Shown: piece by piece, positions 8,731-18,335 of the stretch | Layout of the letters: each line of letters starts with the position of its first letter | Position numbering within the stretch: position 1 is the first letter of the stretch | Source of the DNA: Halomonas sp. A40-4 | GTDB lineage: Bacteria; Pseudomonadota; Gammaproteobacteria; Pseudomonadales; Halomonadaceae | DNA length: 64,000 nucleotides | Direction: 5' to 3' | NCBI RefSeq assembly: GCF_015767635.1 | Contig: NZ_CP065230.1 | Location: 2,976,001-3,040,000, forward strand | Position numbers and translations under genes: made by a program | The notes under the pieces: model-generated | The model's database searches: none | Told to the model about the DNA's origin: nothing | What the model saw: only the letters and a program-made list of their open reading frames with translations

Positions 8731-9528
8731 ATGCTGGATAGCAATGACCTGCTCGAAACGGTGAAGCAAGCCGCCTATGAAGCTGGCACCTTGTTGCGCG
8801 AGGGGTATTCGCAAAAGGGGCGGATTGCCTTTGAGCAAAAGGGCGCGTCTGATTTCGTGACTTACTACGATACAACGGCTGAAAATATCATTATCGACTG
8901 TATCGGCAGCGCTTTTCCCGATATTGCCTTTCTTGGTGAGGAAAGCGGCCTGACGCCCAGTTCCGATAGCGACTATACCGTGGTGATTGATCCGCTGGAT
9001 GGCACCAATAACTTCCTGCACGGCGTGCCACATTTTTCGGTGTCGATCGCGGTCACCAAAGGTAATGAGCTCGTCATGGGCGTTGTCTATCAACCACTGC
9101 TTGATGAAATGCTTTGGGCGGCCCAAGGCATGGGGGCTTTTCTCAATGATCGAAAGCTCACCACACCTTCGCCTCGCCCAATGACCGAAATGCTGGTGAG
9201 CACTTGCCTGCCCTACCATGCCAAAGGCGATTGCGCCACGGCCCTGAACCAGCTTACCGCGCTGATGCTACAAGTGGCTGGCATCCGCAGCCCTGGCTCG
9301 GCGGCTCTCGAGATCGCCTACGTCAGTCTGGGCCGTTTTGATGCCTTTTGGTCCCAGGGCGCCAAGCTCGAGTTCTGGGATATCGCCGCGGGCATTGTGA
9401 TTGCCCGAGAAGCAGGCTGCAGCGTTACCGACCTCGCTGGTGAGGCGCATCCCGGCGAATGGAATAGCTTGCTTGTGGCCCACCCCAAGCGGCATGGCCA
9501 ACTGTTGACGTTGATGAAAAACAACTAA
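8731..9528 (+). CDS. Inositol monophosphatase family protein
   Basis: This 265-residue protein belongs to the lithium-sensitive phosphatase superfamily (SuhB, CysQ). The metal-binding motifs GEES (69-72), DPLDGTNN (87-94) and a C-terminal WDIAAG are all present, so the protein should be catalytically competent. Substrate choice between inositol phosphate, PAP and other sugar phosphates cannot be read from the motifs. The start at 8731 is preceded by AGGGG; the longer open frame from 8674 lacks such a site. The gene stands alone between the divergent sigma gene and a siderophore-type ABC ATPase, with an intergenic region of 166 nt following. Housekeeping or sulfur/phosphate recycling is likely. 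Confidence 0.88.
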   Translation: MLDSNDLLETVKQAAYEAGTLLREGYSQKGRIAFEQKGASDFVTYYDTTAENIIIDCIGSAFPDIAFLGEESGLTPSSDSDYTVVIDPLDGTNNFLHGVPHFSVSIAVTKGNELVMGVVYQPLLDEMLWAAQGMGAFLNDRKLTTPSPRPMTEMLVSTCLPYHAKGDCATALNQLTALMLQVAGIRSPGSAALEIAYVSLGRFDAFWSQGAKLEFWDIAAGIVIAREAGCSVTDLAGEAHPGEWNSLLVAHPKRHGQLLTLMKNN

Positions 9529-9630
9529 ACCGCATTGCCATGCCTGATCGGCACCTCTCCTTCTGCCTACCGATAGCGCGCCTGCACAGAGCGCAGTCGC
9601 TCCCGCGTGATTTTTTTCCATTTCTTTGTT

Positions 9631-9649
9631 AAAAATGAGAACTATTAGC
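9631..9649 (+). promoter_or_regulatory. Fur-like box upstream of orphan siderophore ATPase
   Basis: This site matches 13 of 19 positions of the Fur consensus and lies 46-64 nt before the ATPase start codon. It is among the best Fur-like sites in the window and supports iron-repressed transcription of the downstream gene. Confidence 0.6.
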
Positions 9650-9694
9650 ACTAGAATGGAGCCATGGTCATTAACGCATCGCTAGGAGTGATTC

Positions 9695-10462
9695 ATGTTC
9701 GAGGTCAAAGGGGCCACCTTCGAAATCAATGGCAAACCGATTCTAACGCCCATTGAACATAGCTTTCAGGAAGGCAAGATTTACGGCCTGATTGGCCATA
9801 ATGGCTCGGGCAAGTCGACCTTGATAAAGCTCATGGCCCAGCAGCAGCCTACCAGCCAGGGAGAGATCTACTTTGATCAGCGCCCGCTGAGTGATTGGGG
9901 CAACCGCGAGTTCGCTCGCCAAGTCGCGTATTTACCTCAACACCTGCCCAGCGCTGAGAGTCTTACCGGGCGCGAGCTGGTGGCCTTTGGCCGCTACCCT
10001 TGGCACGGCCTGCTGGGGCGCCACACCCAAAAAGACAAGGACGCTATTGACCGCGCCATTGCCCTCACCCACACCGAGGACTTCGCCGACCGCCTGGTCG
10101 ATACGCTTTCCGGCGGCGAGCGTCAACGAGTCTGGCTTGCAATGCTGTTGGCACAGGGCAGCCGTTTTCTACTCCTGGATGAGCCACTTGCAGCGCTGGA
10201 TATCGCCCACCAGATCGAAGTCCTGGCGCTGATTCGCAAGCTGTGCGATGAGCTAAACCTCGGGGTGATTATCGTGCTGCACGATATCAACATGGCCTCG
10301 CGCTACTGCGATGAACTGATGGCGCTGCACAGCGGCCGCCTACTGGCCTGCGGCTCCCCCAACGACATGATGTGCGACAGCACCTTGGAAGCGATTTACG
10401 GGCTCCCCATGCAGGTCATGAAGCACCCGAACGGGGAGCACAATATCGCCGTGGCGCAGTGA
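9695..10462 (+). CDS. FhuC/FepC-type siderophore ABC transporter ATP-binding protein (orphan)
   Basis: This 255-residue ATPase has the Walker A motif GHNGSGKST, the Q-loop YLPQHL, the signature LSGGERQR, Walker B FLLLDEP and the switch histidine VLHD. Sequence and length fit the FhuC/FepC/BtuD group that powers import of iron-siderophore complexes. No permease or binding-protein gene adjoins it: the next gene is znuA on the opposite strand. It may therefore serve a permease encoded elsewhere, perhaps one in the NRPS locus beyond the left edge (inferred). TAGGAG precedes the ATG at good distance. A strong Fur-like box at 9631-9649 points to iron control. Confidence 0.9.
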   Translation: MFEVKGATFEINGKPILTPIEHSFQEGKIYGLIGHNGSGKSTLIKLMAQQQPTSQGEIYFDQRPLSDWGNREFARQVAYLPQHLPSAESLTGRELVAFGRYPWHGLLGRHTQKDKDAIDRAIALTHTEDFADRLVDTLSGGERQRVWLAMLLAQGSRFLLLDEPLAALDIAHQIEVLALIRKLCDELNLGVIIVLHDINMASRYCDELMALHSGRLLACGSPNDMMCDSTLEAIYGLPMQVMKHPNGEHNIAVAQ

Positions 10463-10483
10463 CGCGCCAGCCTTTCCAGCCAG

Positions 10484-11449
<966 letters not shown>

Positions 11450-11542
11450 GGCTCTCTCCTAATGGTCAACAGCAGGTAAATAATCGTCGTCTTATGGTCA
11501 GGCGCTTTCGTCCACGCGTAACGCTAGGCGCCCTCCGCCAAA

Positions 11543-11556
11543 TATGTTATAACATA
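11543..11556. promoter_or_regulatory. Zur operator between znuA and znuC
   Basis: A perfect 14-bp palindrome, TATGTTATAACATA, lies 94 nt from the znuA start and 34 nt from the znuC start. It matches the core of known proteobacterial Zur boxes (TGTTATANTATAACA type). One site could repress both divergent transcripts. Confidence 0.85.
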
Positions 11557-11589
11557 ACAATAAATACGTAAGCCAGAGTTTGCCTGCTG

Positions 11590-12330
11590 ATGCTCCAATC
11601 TATTACCCCTAGCGCTTCCCTTTTGCGCGCTTGCCAACTCAACGTGCGCATCGGGGGAAAACCGATTCTTGAAGACATCCACCTGGCGCTGCATCGCGAA
11701 GAAATCGTCACGCTGATCGGCCCCAACGGGTCGGGAAAATCCACGCTGGTTAAAACGCTAGTGGGCGCCATCAAGCCAACGTCAGGCCGTGTGGAAATCG
11801 ACGCAGGCCTGAATATCGGTTACGTGCCCCAGCGGCTGCATCTAGACCCGACGCTCCCCATCACCGTCTCGCGCTTTATTAACCTGCCCCACCGCCACCC
11901 CTGGGACGATGTGCACCAGGCGCTGACAAATGCCGGGGTTGAAGGGTTACACAATGCGGCGATGAGCCAGCTGTCTGGCGGGCAGTTGCAACGCGTGTTG
12001 CTGGCCCGTGCGCTCATCAACAGGCCAGACATCCTGATTCTCGACGAAGCCACACAGGGGCTTGATTATCGTGGCGTCGCTGACTTCTACCAAAAGATCG
12101 AAGAGGTACGCCAATCCTATCGCTGCGGGATTTTGATGGTTAGCCATGACCTGCATGTGGTGATGCGCACCGCTGATCATGTGTTGTGCCTGAACGGCCA
12201 CATCTGCTGCGAGGGCAAACCCGAGCGGGTTGCCTCCTCCCCCGACTATCAGGCGTTATTCGGCGAGCAGACAGCCCAAATGCTCGCCGTTTATCGCCAC
12301 CAACACGAGGAGACTGCCCATGCTGGATGA
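11590..12330 (+). CDS. znuC: Zinc ABC transporter ATP-binding protein
   Basis: This 246-residue ABC ATPase carries the Walker A motif GPNGSGKST, the signature LSGGQLQR, Walker B ILILDEAT and the H-loop VSHDLHVV. The DEATQGLDYRG segment after Walker B is characteristic of the ZnuC group. It should energise zinc import through the membrane subunit encoded by the next gene, whose start overlaps this stop by 11 nt. The first ATG at 11590 is used. A Zur palindrome sits 34 nt upstream, so expression should rise in zinc starvation together with divergent znuA. The His-containing C-terminal tail (YRHQHEE) is a common ZnuC feature. Confidence 0.95.
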   Translation: MLQSITPSASLLRACQLNVRIGGKPILEDIHLALHREEIVTLIGPNGSGKSTLVKTLVGAIKPTSGRVEIDAGLNIGYVPQRLHLDPTLPITVSRFINLPHRHPWDDVHQALTNAGVEGLHNAAMSQLSGGQLQRVLLARALINRPDILILDEATQGLDYRGVADFYQKIEEVRQSYRCGILMVSHDLHVVMRTADHVLCLNGHICCEGKPERVASSPDYQALFGEQTAQMLAVYRHQHEETAHAG

Positions 12331-13123
12331 TTTCATGTGGCGTGCGACCCTGGCAGGCCTTTTCGTCGCCCTTGCCGCTGCGCCGCTCGGTTGTTTTGTG
12401 GTCTGGCGGCGCATGGCGTACTTCGGCGATGCAACCTCTCACGCTGCCATTCTCGGCGTTGCATTGGCGTTACTGCTTAATATCTCTATTTTTGCAGGGG
12501 TGTTAATGATTGCCCTGACCATGGCCGCCTGCGTGACGTTGCTCAGCGGACGTGGCTATGCCATGGATACCCTGCTCGGGGTCATGGCGCACTCGGCCCT
12601 GGCGATTGGCTTGGTTGCCGTTTCGTTTATATCGGGCGTACGTGTCGACCTCAATGCCTATCTATTTGGCGATATTCTGGCCGTTGGCAAAGACGACTTA
12701 TGGGTCATCGGGGGCGGCACGCTGATGGTGTTGGCGTTACTCGGCTGGCGCTGGTCGGCGCTGCTGACCGCCACGCTCAGCGATGAACTCGCCCACGCCA
12801 GCGGCATTCAGCCACGCCGGGAGCAATTAGTTCTCACGCTCTCTCTCGCTATGGTCGTGGCGGTGGCGCTCAAGGTTGTGGGTGCCTTACTGATTGCCGC
12901 CCTGCTGATTATCCCCGCCGCCACGGCACGGCCTTTCTGCCGAACCCCCGAAATAATGGCCCTGGTAGCGGCAGGCATTGCGTCATTGGCCGTCACCTCG
13001 GGGCTTAAAGCGGCTTACCTCTTCGACACCCCGACTGGCCCGACCATTGTCACCCTGGCCGCTGGATTTTTCCTGCTCTCGACGATCGCCATGCAAGGCG
13101 TGCGCTACCTGGGCCAGCACTAA
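12320..13123 (+). CDS. znuB: Zinc ABC transporter permease
   Basis: This 267-residue hydrophobic protein has about eight predicted membrane segments and belongs to the ABC-3 family of metal permeases. The conserved FGDATSHAAILGVAL segment near residue 27 and the ALKVVGALLIAALLIIPAATAR segment near residue 190 are typical of ZnuB. It forms the inner-membrane zinc channel with ZnuC and receives metal from ZnuA. The ATG at 12320 is chosen because it is the first start after which the sequence aligns with the family; upstream codons are read-through of another frame in znuC. The 11-nt overlap with znuC implies coupled translation. Confidence 0.95.
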   Translation: MLDDFMWRATLAGLFVALAAAPLGCFVVWRRMAYFGDATSHAAILGVALALLLNISIFAGVLMIALTMAACVTLLSGRGYAMDTLLGVMAHSALAIGLVAVSFISGVRVDLNAYLFGDILAVGKDDLWVIGGGTLMVLALLGWRWSALLTATLSDELAHASGIQPRREQLVLTLSLAMVVAVALKVVGALLIAALLIIPAATARPFCRTPEIMALVAAGIASLAVTSGLKAAYLFDTPTGPTIVTLAAGFFLLSTIAMQGVRYLGQH

Positions 13124-13138
13124 ACAGGTCAGCGCTGA

Positions 13139-14227
13139 TCAGGTCAGGTGGTTATCCCAGCGGATTTCCAGGCTGGCCAGCAGCTCGGGCGTTGCCGAGC
13201 CAGGGGTTACCCGGTAGAGCCCGCCCTGGCCGGAGGAGACCAGAAAGCCGCCGTTGCCATCGCAGCGGGCGCCGGCGGCGTCGGGCAGTTCCAGGCTGGT
13301 GTTCAGATGGCCTTGTTCAGCGTCCAGCAGCAGCACCCGGTTGCCGCGGGGCGCGGTGACCAGAACGTTTGCCGAAACACGGCTAAACGCGACGCTGGCG
13401 GTGTAATGGTGCAGGCTGGCAGTGACCTCATCGGGCAGCGCCAGTTCTGAAAAATGCCCATTGGCATCCAGGCGGCAAATCAGCGGATGGGTCTCCCACT
13501 CGGGGCCTTCGAACTGGTAGCCCGCAATCACCGTGCCGTCCGCTGCTACATCCAGATGACGGCAGCTTAACTGGTGGTGCGAGGGCTCGTGGCGTGCCAG
13601 AATTTCGCCGCTATGGCGATCCATCAGCACCAGTGCCGGGGCCATGGTGTCCAGGTTGAGCTTTACCCGGCCGTAGTCGGGGTGGGTCTGAATGCCGCCC
13701 AAGCCAATGACCAGGGTGTCACCATCCGGCATCAACCGAAGCTCGTGAGGGCCAATGCCCTCCAGCGGCATATCACGCACATGGGCGTAGCCGTTGGCAG
13801 CGTCGTAAACCCGCACCAGCCCAGCGCTATCCGCCAGGCGATTGGCGGTGACATACAGATATCGCCCGATCAGGTCGAAGACGCCATGCCCGTAGAAGTG
13901 GTAACCCTCCCCGGCGTCGATGGTATGGGCGAGTTGGCGGCTGTCGCCGTCGATCACGTGCATCCGCGTACCGGGGCGGCGAGCAAATAGCACCGCCTGG
14001 CGAGAATCTGGACGTAAACAGCCCCCATGGCAGCGCTCGGGTACCTCGATCATAAAGCGGGCCTGGCCATCCAGCGCCACCCCGGCGATAAAATGCCCAC
14101 CGCTGGGGGCATCCACCGCGCTAAACAGCCAATCCACTTCCTCACGAGCGGGCAGCGCCCAGCTCAGCGGGGTCAGCGCCACGGCCATGCTGCCCAACCC
14201 TACCTTGAGTACCTGGCGTCGCTGCAT
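13139..14227 (-). CDS. DUF1513 protein of the imelysin operon
   Basis: This 362-residue exported protein starts with a twin-arginine-like leader (MQRRQVLKVGLGS) and a hydrophobic stretch. The rest looks like a beta-propeller with repeated GxxLxVxxxGG-type strands, matching the DUF1513 family. DUF1513 genes are usually the last gene of operons with imelysins and a di-haem oxidoreductase, as here. Their biochemical role is unknown; a periplasmic iron or haem function is inferred from context. The gene follows the imelysin gene by only 3 nt and has its ATG at 14227. It converges with znuB, 15 nt apart, and no clear terminator is visible between them. Confidence 0.85.
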   Translation of the reverse strand: MQRRQVLKVGLGSMAVALTPLSWALPAREEVDWLFSAVDAPSGGHFIAGVALDGQARFMIEVPERCHGGCLRPDSRQAVLFARRPGTRMHVIDGDSRQLAHTIDAGEGYHFYGHGVFDLIGRYLYVTANRLADSAGLVRVYDAANGYAHVRDMPLEGIGPHELRLMPDGDTLVIGLGGIQTHPDYGRVKLNLDTMAPALVLMDRHSGEILARHEPSHHQLSCRHLDVAADGTVIAGYQFEGPEWETHPLICRLDANGHFSELALPDEVTASLHHYTASVAFSRVSANVLVTAPRGNRVLLLDAEQGHLNTSLELPDAAGARCDGNGGFLVSSGQGGLYRVTPGSATPELLASLEIRWDNHLT

Positions 14228-14230
14228 GGC

Positions 14231-15256
14231 TCAATCCCCATCGCTGGAATTGAAGCCGCGCACCAGCCCCAGTTCACCAGCGATCTCGTTACCCAGCAGG
14301 TGGCGTAGCTGGCTGATATCCAGATAGAGCGACTGCAGGCCGCGAAACGCCACTTCGTCGTCCAGGGCAGGCACCAAGCCGGACGGCTGTTCGCTGGCCT
14401 GGGCGAGCGTCTTGTCCAACTGGTCACGAAACGCCTCGGCGAGCGGCAGCGCATCCGCCTCGCGCAGCAACGCGGTAAGGCCAGGCAGGAAGCCAGTACG
14501 CAAGCCCTCAAGGCTGCTCTCTACCAAGCGGATCGAGTTGTCGCTGCGCCAAGCTTCCGCCAGATAGCCGTTGGCGGGAGCACTCTTGAGGCCCATGGGC
14601 TCCCCGAGACGCTTATCTTCGAGCAGTTCAAGGGCCTGGATAGCGCTGGCCAGGGTGGTTTCGGTGTAGTCAGCGGTATCAAGATAGTGCTCGCCAAAGG
14701 CCTGCCAGTCGCGATGCAGCGCACTGGTGGTATCCGCGAGATGGGTCGTGATGGCCTGCATGAGTGCACAGGCATTCGGCTCGCCAAGGGCCTGCTGATC
14801 CATGGCGTCGTCATAAAGCAGGTACTCCAGGGCGGGAAAGCCCTGGATCGCCACGCTGTCGCGGGCAATCGCCTGGGCATCCGGCGAGTCGTGCGCTTTC
14901 AGCCAGCCGTTCACCTTGCGGCCCACCAGGTTCTTGCGATCCGGCCAGAACTGCAGCTGCCAGCCCCGGCTGTTCTGCTCCACCGGGCCAAACTGGATAA
15001 AGCGCACTGCCTGCCAGGCCTGATAGGCACTCAGCCAGTCATCTTCCAGCCGCTGCCTGAGTGCATCGTCGGGGCCCTGACAGAAACGCGCGGCGCTAGT
15101 CTCCAGTCGCTCGGAGGCGGCGCTCAGCTCGGCGTACTGCATCTCCACGGCGCTGTGCCACATCTCCCGCGGTGAGGTGTTCTCCGTAGCAAAAGAAAGC
15201 GGTGCCGCCAGAAACGCACAGGCCAGCAAACCCAACCGTCGAAACGCAGCCATCAT
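14231..15256 (-). CDS. Imelysin family periplasmic protein (second copy)
   Basis: This 341-residue protein has a signal peptide ending near SFATE and an all-helical imelysin-type body. The conserved GxxxxE segment appears as QGFPALEYLLYDD near residue 128. Imelysin-like proteins are periplasmic or outer-membrane iron-regulated proteins thought to take part in iron or haem uptake, without protease activity proven in most cases. This copy lacks the GxHxxE histidine that is visible in the upstream paralogue (GYHAIEF), so the two probably do different jobs. It sits third in the operon imelysin, di-haem oxidoreductase, imelysin, DUF1513. ATG at 15256 or 15253 are both possible starts. Confidence 0.87.
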   Translation of the reverse strand: MMAAFRRLGLLACAFLAAPLSFATENTSPREMWHSAVEMQYAELSAASERLETSAARFCQGPDDALRQRLEDDWLSAYQAWQAVRFIQFGPVEQNSRGWQLQFWPDRKNLVGRKVNGWLKAHDSPDAQAIARDSVAIQGFPALEYLLYDDAMDQQALGEPNACALMQAITTHLADTTSALHRDWQAFGEHYLDTADYTETTLASAIQALELLEDKRLGEPMGLKSAPANGYLAEAWRSDNSIRLVESSLEGLRTGFLPGLTALLREADALPLAEAFRDQLDKTLAQASEQPSGLVPALDDEVAFRGLQSLYLDISQLRHLLGNEIAGELGLVRGFNSSDGD

Positions 15257-15299
15257 CTAAACTCCTTGGCAATCAAGCCTTTCAACCATTCAACGCCCT

Positions 15300-16751
15300 T
15301 TACAGGGATTCAAGAAAACGAATGAGCTCAGCGCGCTGGTCTTCGGGCAGCTCAAGGTAGCCCTCGGTGGCCTCGTCAGCTTCGCCCCCGTGCCAGAGAA
15401 TCGCTTCTTCCAGGGTGCGGGCGCGGCCATCGTGAAGAAATCCCGCCCTGGGATTGACCGTTTGCGCCAGCCCGATGCCCCAAAGCGGCGGGGTGCGCCA
15501 CTCGCGGCCATCGGCCTTGAACTCGCTGCGCTTGTCCGCCAGGGCATCGCCCATGTCGTGGAGCAACAGGTCGCTATAGGGCCATATTATCTGATCCGCC
15601 AGCGCCGGGCGTGGCGCGTCCGCCGCGGTGCGATGACGGGGCGTGTGGCAGCTGGCGCAGCCCAGGGCATTGAAGCGTTCGGCCCCTCGCTGAACCGCCG
15701 GGTCGTCCATGTTGCGGCGCATCGGCACCGCCAGGCTGGAAGCGTAGAAGGTCACGAAGTCGGCCACGTCGTCGCTGACTTCGGGGTTACCGCCGTTAGG
15801 GAAGTTATCGCAGCCCTGGCTTGGCATGCAGTCGGTTTGCGGTACCAGACTGGACGTCAGCCCCATATCGCCAGCAAAGGCGTGCATGCCCTGCTGTTCG
15901 ATGCTGGGCTCACCGGCTTTCCAGCCGAAACGCCCCATAACGGTGCTGCCTGTACGCAGATCCCAGACCTGATTGGCGCGACCGGAAATACCGTCGCCAT
16001 CGGCGTCGTCAGGGTCGGCGGCGGCCAGCAGATCGGCTTCGGGAATCGCCGCCAGCAGCCCCAGCCCAATCATCGGAGGCGCCAGCCGGGGCGAGGTCTG
16101 CAGATCCTCGGGCAGCTCGCCGTAGGCGGGCTCGGCAATCGAGTAGACCGGTTCCTGCAGGGTAACGCTGGTGCCATCGGCAAACGTCACTTCCCGAGGG
16201 CGATAGTCGATCAGCATCTTGGCCTCCGGTTCGGCACCGCTGATGGCCGCCGTTTGTAGCTGCAGGCCATAGTTGGGCACGGGGAGCGCGCCGCGCTGTT
16301 CCAGAACCTCGGGTTCTGCTTGCTGCGCAGGCAGCGAAAGGCGCAGAAAAAGCGCAATGGGACTCTCGTCCCCTGTCGGTGGATGCCCCCGACCATCTTT
16401 TATATGGCAGCCCTGGCAGCTATTGGTATTGAAGAGCGGGCCCAGGCCATCACGGGCCTCGGTACTGGCGGGGGCCGCCACCCAGGGGTTGCGGAAGAAG
16501 CTATTGCCGACGCTGAAATCCAGCCGCTTGGTCATGGACATGTTGCCCAGCGGCAGCGAGTAGGCATTGTGGTCGAACTGTTCCACCGACCCGTCGCCAC
16601 CGCTCATGGGTGTCGTTTGAACAGGGTACGCTTGGGTAGGCGATTCAGCGGCCTGCAAGGGCGCTACCAGCAGGGCCAGGATGGCGCTACTGCGGGTAAA
16701 TGCGCTGGGCAGCCGCTTGGCGAGGATCATAAACCGGGGTAAGCGGTACAT
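15300..16751 (-). CDS. Di-haem oxidoreductase (DHOR, COG3488 thiol-oxidoreductase-like)
   Basis: This 483-residue exported protein carries two c-type haem sites: SCQGCH near residue 110 and CASCH near residue 380. The family (di-haem oxidoreductase/putative peroxidase, DUF1111) is found with imelysin genes. Calcium-type DADGDGISG is also present in the middle. The leader peptide ends near QAAES. The start is set at 16751 because AAGG precedes it and the signal peptide follows directly; an extension to 16790 has no support. A periplasmic electron-transfer role connected with iron uptake is inferred from the flanking imelysins. Downstream, 43 nt separate it from the second imelysin gene. Confidence 0.9.
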   Translation of the reverse strand: MYRLPRFMILAKRLPSAFTRSSAILALLVAPLQAAESPTQAYPVQTTPMSGGDGSVEQFDHNAYSLPLGNMSMTKRLDFSVGNSFFRNPWVAAPASTEARDGLGPLFNTNSCQGCHIKDGRGHPPTGDESPIALFLRLSLPAQQAEPEVLEQRGALPVPNYGLQLQTAAISGAEPEAKMLIDYRPREVTFADGTSVTLQEPVYSIAEPAYGELPEDLQTSPRLAPPMIGLGLLAAIPEADLLAAADPDDADGDGISGRANQVWDLRTGSTVMGRFGWKAGEPSIEQQGMHAFAGDMGLTSSLVPQTDCMPSQGCDNFPNGGNPEVSDDVADFVTFYASSLAVPMRRNMDDPAVQRGAERFNALGCASCHTPRHRTAADAPRPALADQIIWPYSDLLLHDMGDALADKRSEFKADGREWRTPPLWGIGLAQTVNPRAGFLHDGRARTLEEAILWHGGEADEATEGYLELPEDQRAELIRFLESL

Positions 16752-16844
16752 GGTGATACCTTGAAAGGGATGATGCGGTATACAAAGCAACAGAGCCGCT
16801 CGACAGTCATACTATCGGCGGCTCAGGATTGACGCTAGCCCGGT

Positions 16845-18140
16845 CTAGAACTGGTGACCAGCGTCATCGGGCTGAAGCGAGGTAACGCCCAGCTCACCGG
16901 CAGCCTGCTCGATGGATCCCGTTTGCGCCACCAGGGTGAGTATCGCGTCGTTGATCAATTCGCTGCCCTGCTCGTTACCAGGGGCAATCATCATATCGAA
17001 GGCCATTGGCGAGCTTTCCGCTTCCGCCGCCTGCTTGATCGCATCAAGGCGCGCCATCGTGGCGTCGAGCTGCTGACGAAGATCGTCGGCCAACTCGCTG
17101 TCTTCCTGCGCCAGCAGGTCTTCGAGGGACGGCCCCTCGACCACGCTGCCGTCAAGGCGCTGATAGGTACCGGTGTAGATATTCTGAATACCCTGACCGT
17201 TGTAGTAGTGGGAGTTGTGGGTATTGTCACTGAAGCAGTCGTGCTCATCTTCAAAAGAGTTGGCTTCCAGCGCCACCTTCAAGCGCTCACCCGCCAGTTC
17301 TCCCAGGGACAGCGACCCCATGCCGAACAGCATGCGCCGCAGGCCTTCCTGATCGCTCTCCGCCAGCAGTTCCTGGCGATAGTTGTCGTCGCTGTCCGGC
17401 GCCCACTGGGCCACCATCCACTCAAGATCGTCGACCAGCAGATCGGATACCGCGTCCAGATAGTCCCGGCGGCGGTCGCAGTGACCATGGGTGCAGTCGT
17501 CGCCGGTTTGATAATCGCTCACCGGGCGCTCGCCGTTGCCTGCCTCAAAGCCGTGCAGATCCTGGCCCCAGAGCAGAAACTCGATGGCGTGGTAGCCGCT
17601 GGCAACGTTGGCTTCCGAACCGCCGATTTCATTCAGGTCGGCGAGGAGTTCCGGGGTGATCTCGCTGACGTCCAGGCTTTCGCCACCCACATTGATTTGC
17701 TCGTTGGCAATGATATTGGCGGTGGCGCCTTCGTTACCCAGTTCGTGCTGGTAGTCATCGCCTTCGACGTAATCGATCATGCCCTCATCGAGAGGCCAGG
17801 CATTCAACTGCCCTTCCCAATCGTCCACGACGGCATTGCCGAAACGAAACACTTCACTCTGCTGATAGGGAATACGCGCTTGCAGCCAGGCTTGCTTGGC
17901 GGCCTTCAGGTTTTCGGCGGTGGGGTTGGCAAGCAATTCGTCGATACGCTCGTTCAACACCTCGGCGGCGTTGAGCGCATCGGCGTAATTGGCATGCGCC
18001 AGGTCGGCGTAGTGAGTCACCACCGCATCGGCGCTAACGGTATCGTCAGCGGCGGTGTCGGCAAAAACCGAGGCAAAAGGCATCAGCGCGCTAAGCGCAA
18101 CGATGCCTGCAAGAGGGCGACGGGGCATGGTGGCGGGCAT
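16845..18140 (-). CDS. Imelysin family iron-regulated protein (first copy)
   Basis: This 431-residue exported protein has a signal peptide ending near VFADT. The imelysin GxHxxE signature is visible as SGYHAIEFLLWGQD near residue 202. It is IrpA/imelysin-like and leads the four-gene operon. Such proteins are surface or periplasmic factors induced by iron limitation; metal binding by the GxHxxE motif is a family proposal. ATG at 18140 follows AAGGA. A long antisense open frame covering nearly the whole gene is a by-product of its codon use. The promoter region shared with argP contains no Fur match I would rely on. Confidence 0.9.
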   Translation of the reverse strand: MPATMPRRPLAGIVALSALMPFASVFADTAADDTVSADAVVTHYADLAHANYADALNAAEVLNERIDELLANPTAENLKAAKQAWLQARIPYQQSEVFRFGNAVVDDWEGQLNAWPLDEGMIDYVEGDDYQHELGNEGATANIIANEQINVGGESLDVSEITPELLADLNEIGGSEANVASGYHAIEFLLWGQDLHGFEAGNGERPVSDYQTGDDCTHGHCDRRRDYLDAVSDLLVDDLEWMVAQWAPDSDDNYRQELLAESDQEGLRRMLFGMGSLSLGELAGERLKVALEANSFEDEHDCFSDNTHNSHYYNGQGIQNIYTGTYQRLDGSVVEGPSLEDLLAQEDSELADDLRQQLDATMARLDAIKQAAEAESSPMAFDMMIAPGNEQGSELINDAILTLVAQTGSIEQAAGELGVTSLQPDDAGHQF

Positions 18141-18335
18141 GACAGTATCCTTTTAGGTTAAGATCTTACAGAAACGGCTAAAGTAAAATGCTAGGGTTGT
18201 TATTGAGCCTCAAAATGAAATGTAATCCATTGGCCCATGGGATTCAATCTTATTTGGTGCCCTATAACGCGTATTGCTGGATACAATCGCCATTGTTTGC
18301 CCTGCGTCATTGTCTGCTGCCCCGGGAACATCACT

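Noticed and set aside
15390..16259. A 289-codon open frame antisense to the di-haem oxidoreductase gene
   Set aside because: The opposite strand has two haem motifs and a signal peptide; this frame has no family features.
16854..18161. A 435-codon open frame antisense to the first imelysin gene
   Set aside because: It mirrors the codon bias of the real gene on the other strand, has no recognisable domain, and is low in charged periodic structure expected of a real protein.
18141..18335. A Fur box before the imelysin operon
   Set aside because: The best match to the consensus is about 9 of 19, not above what AT-rich sequence gives by chance.
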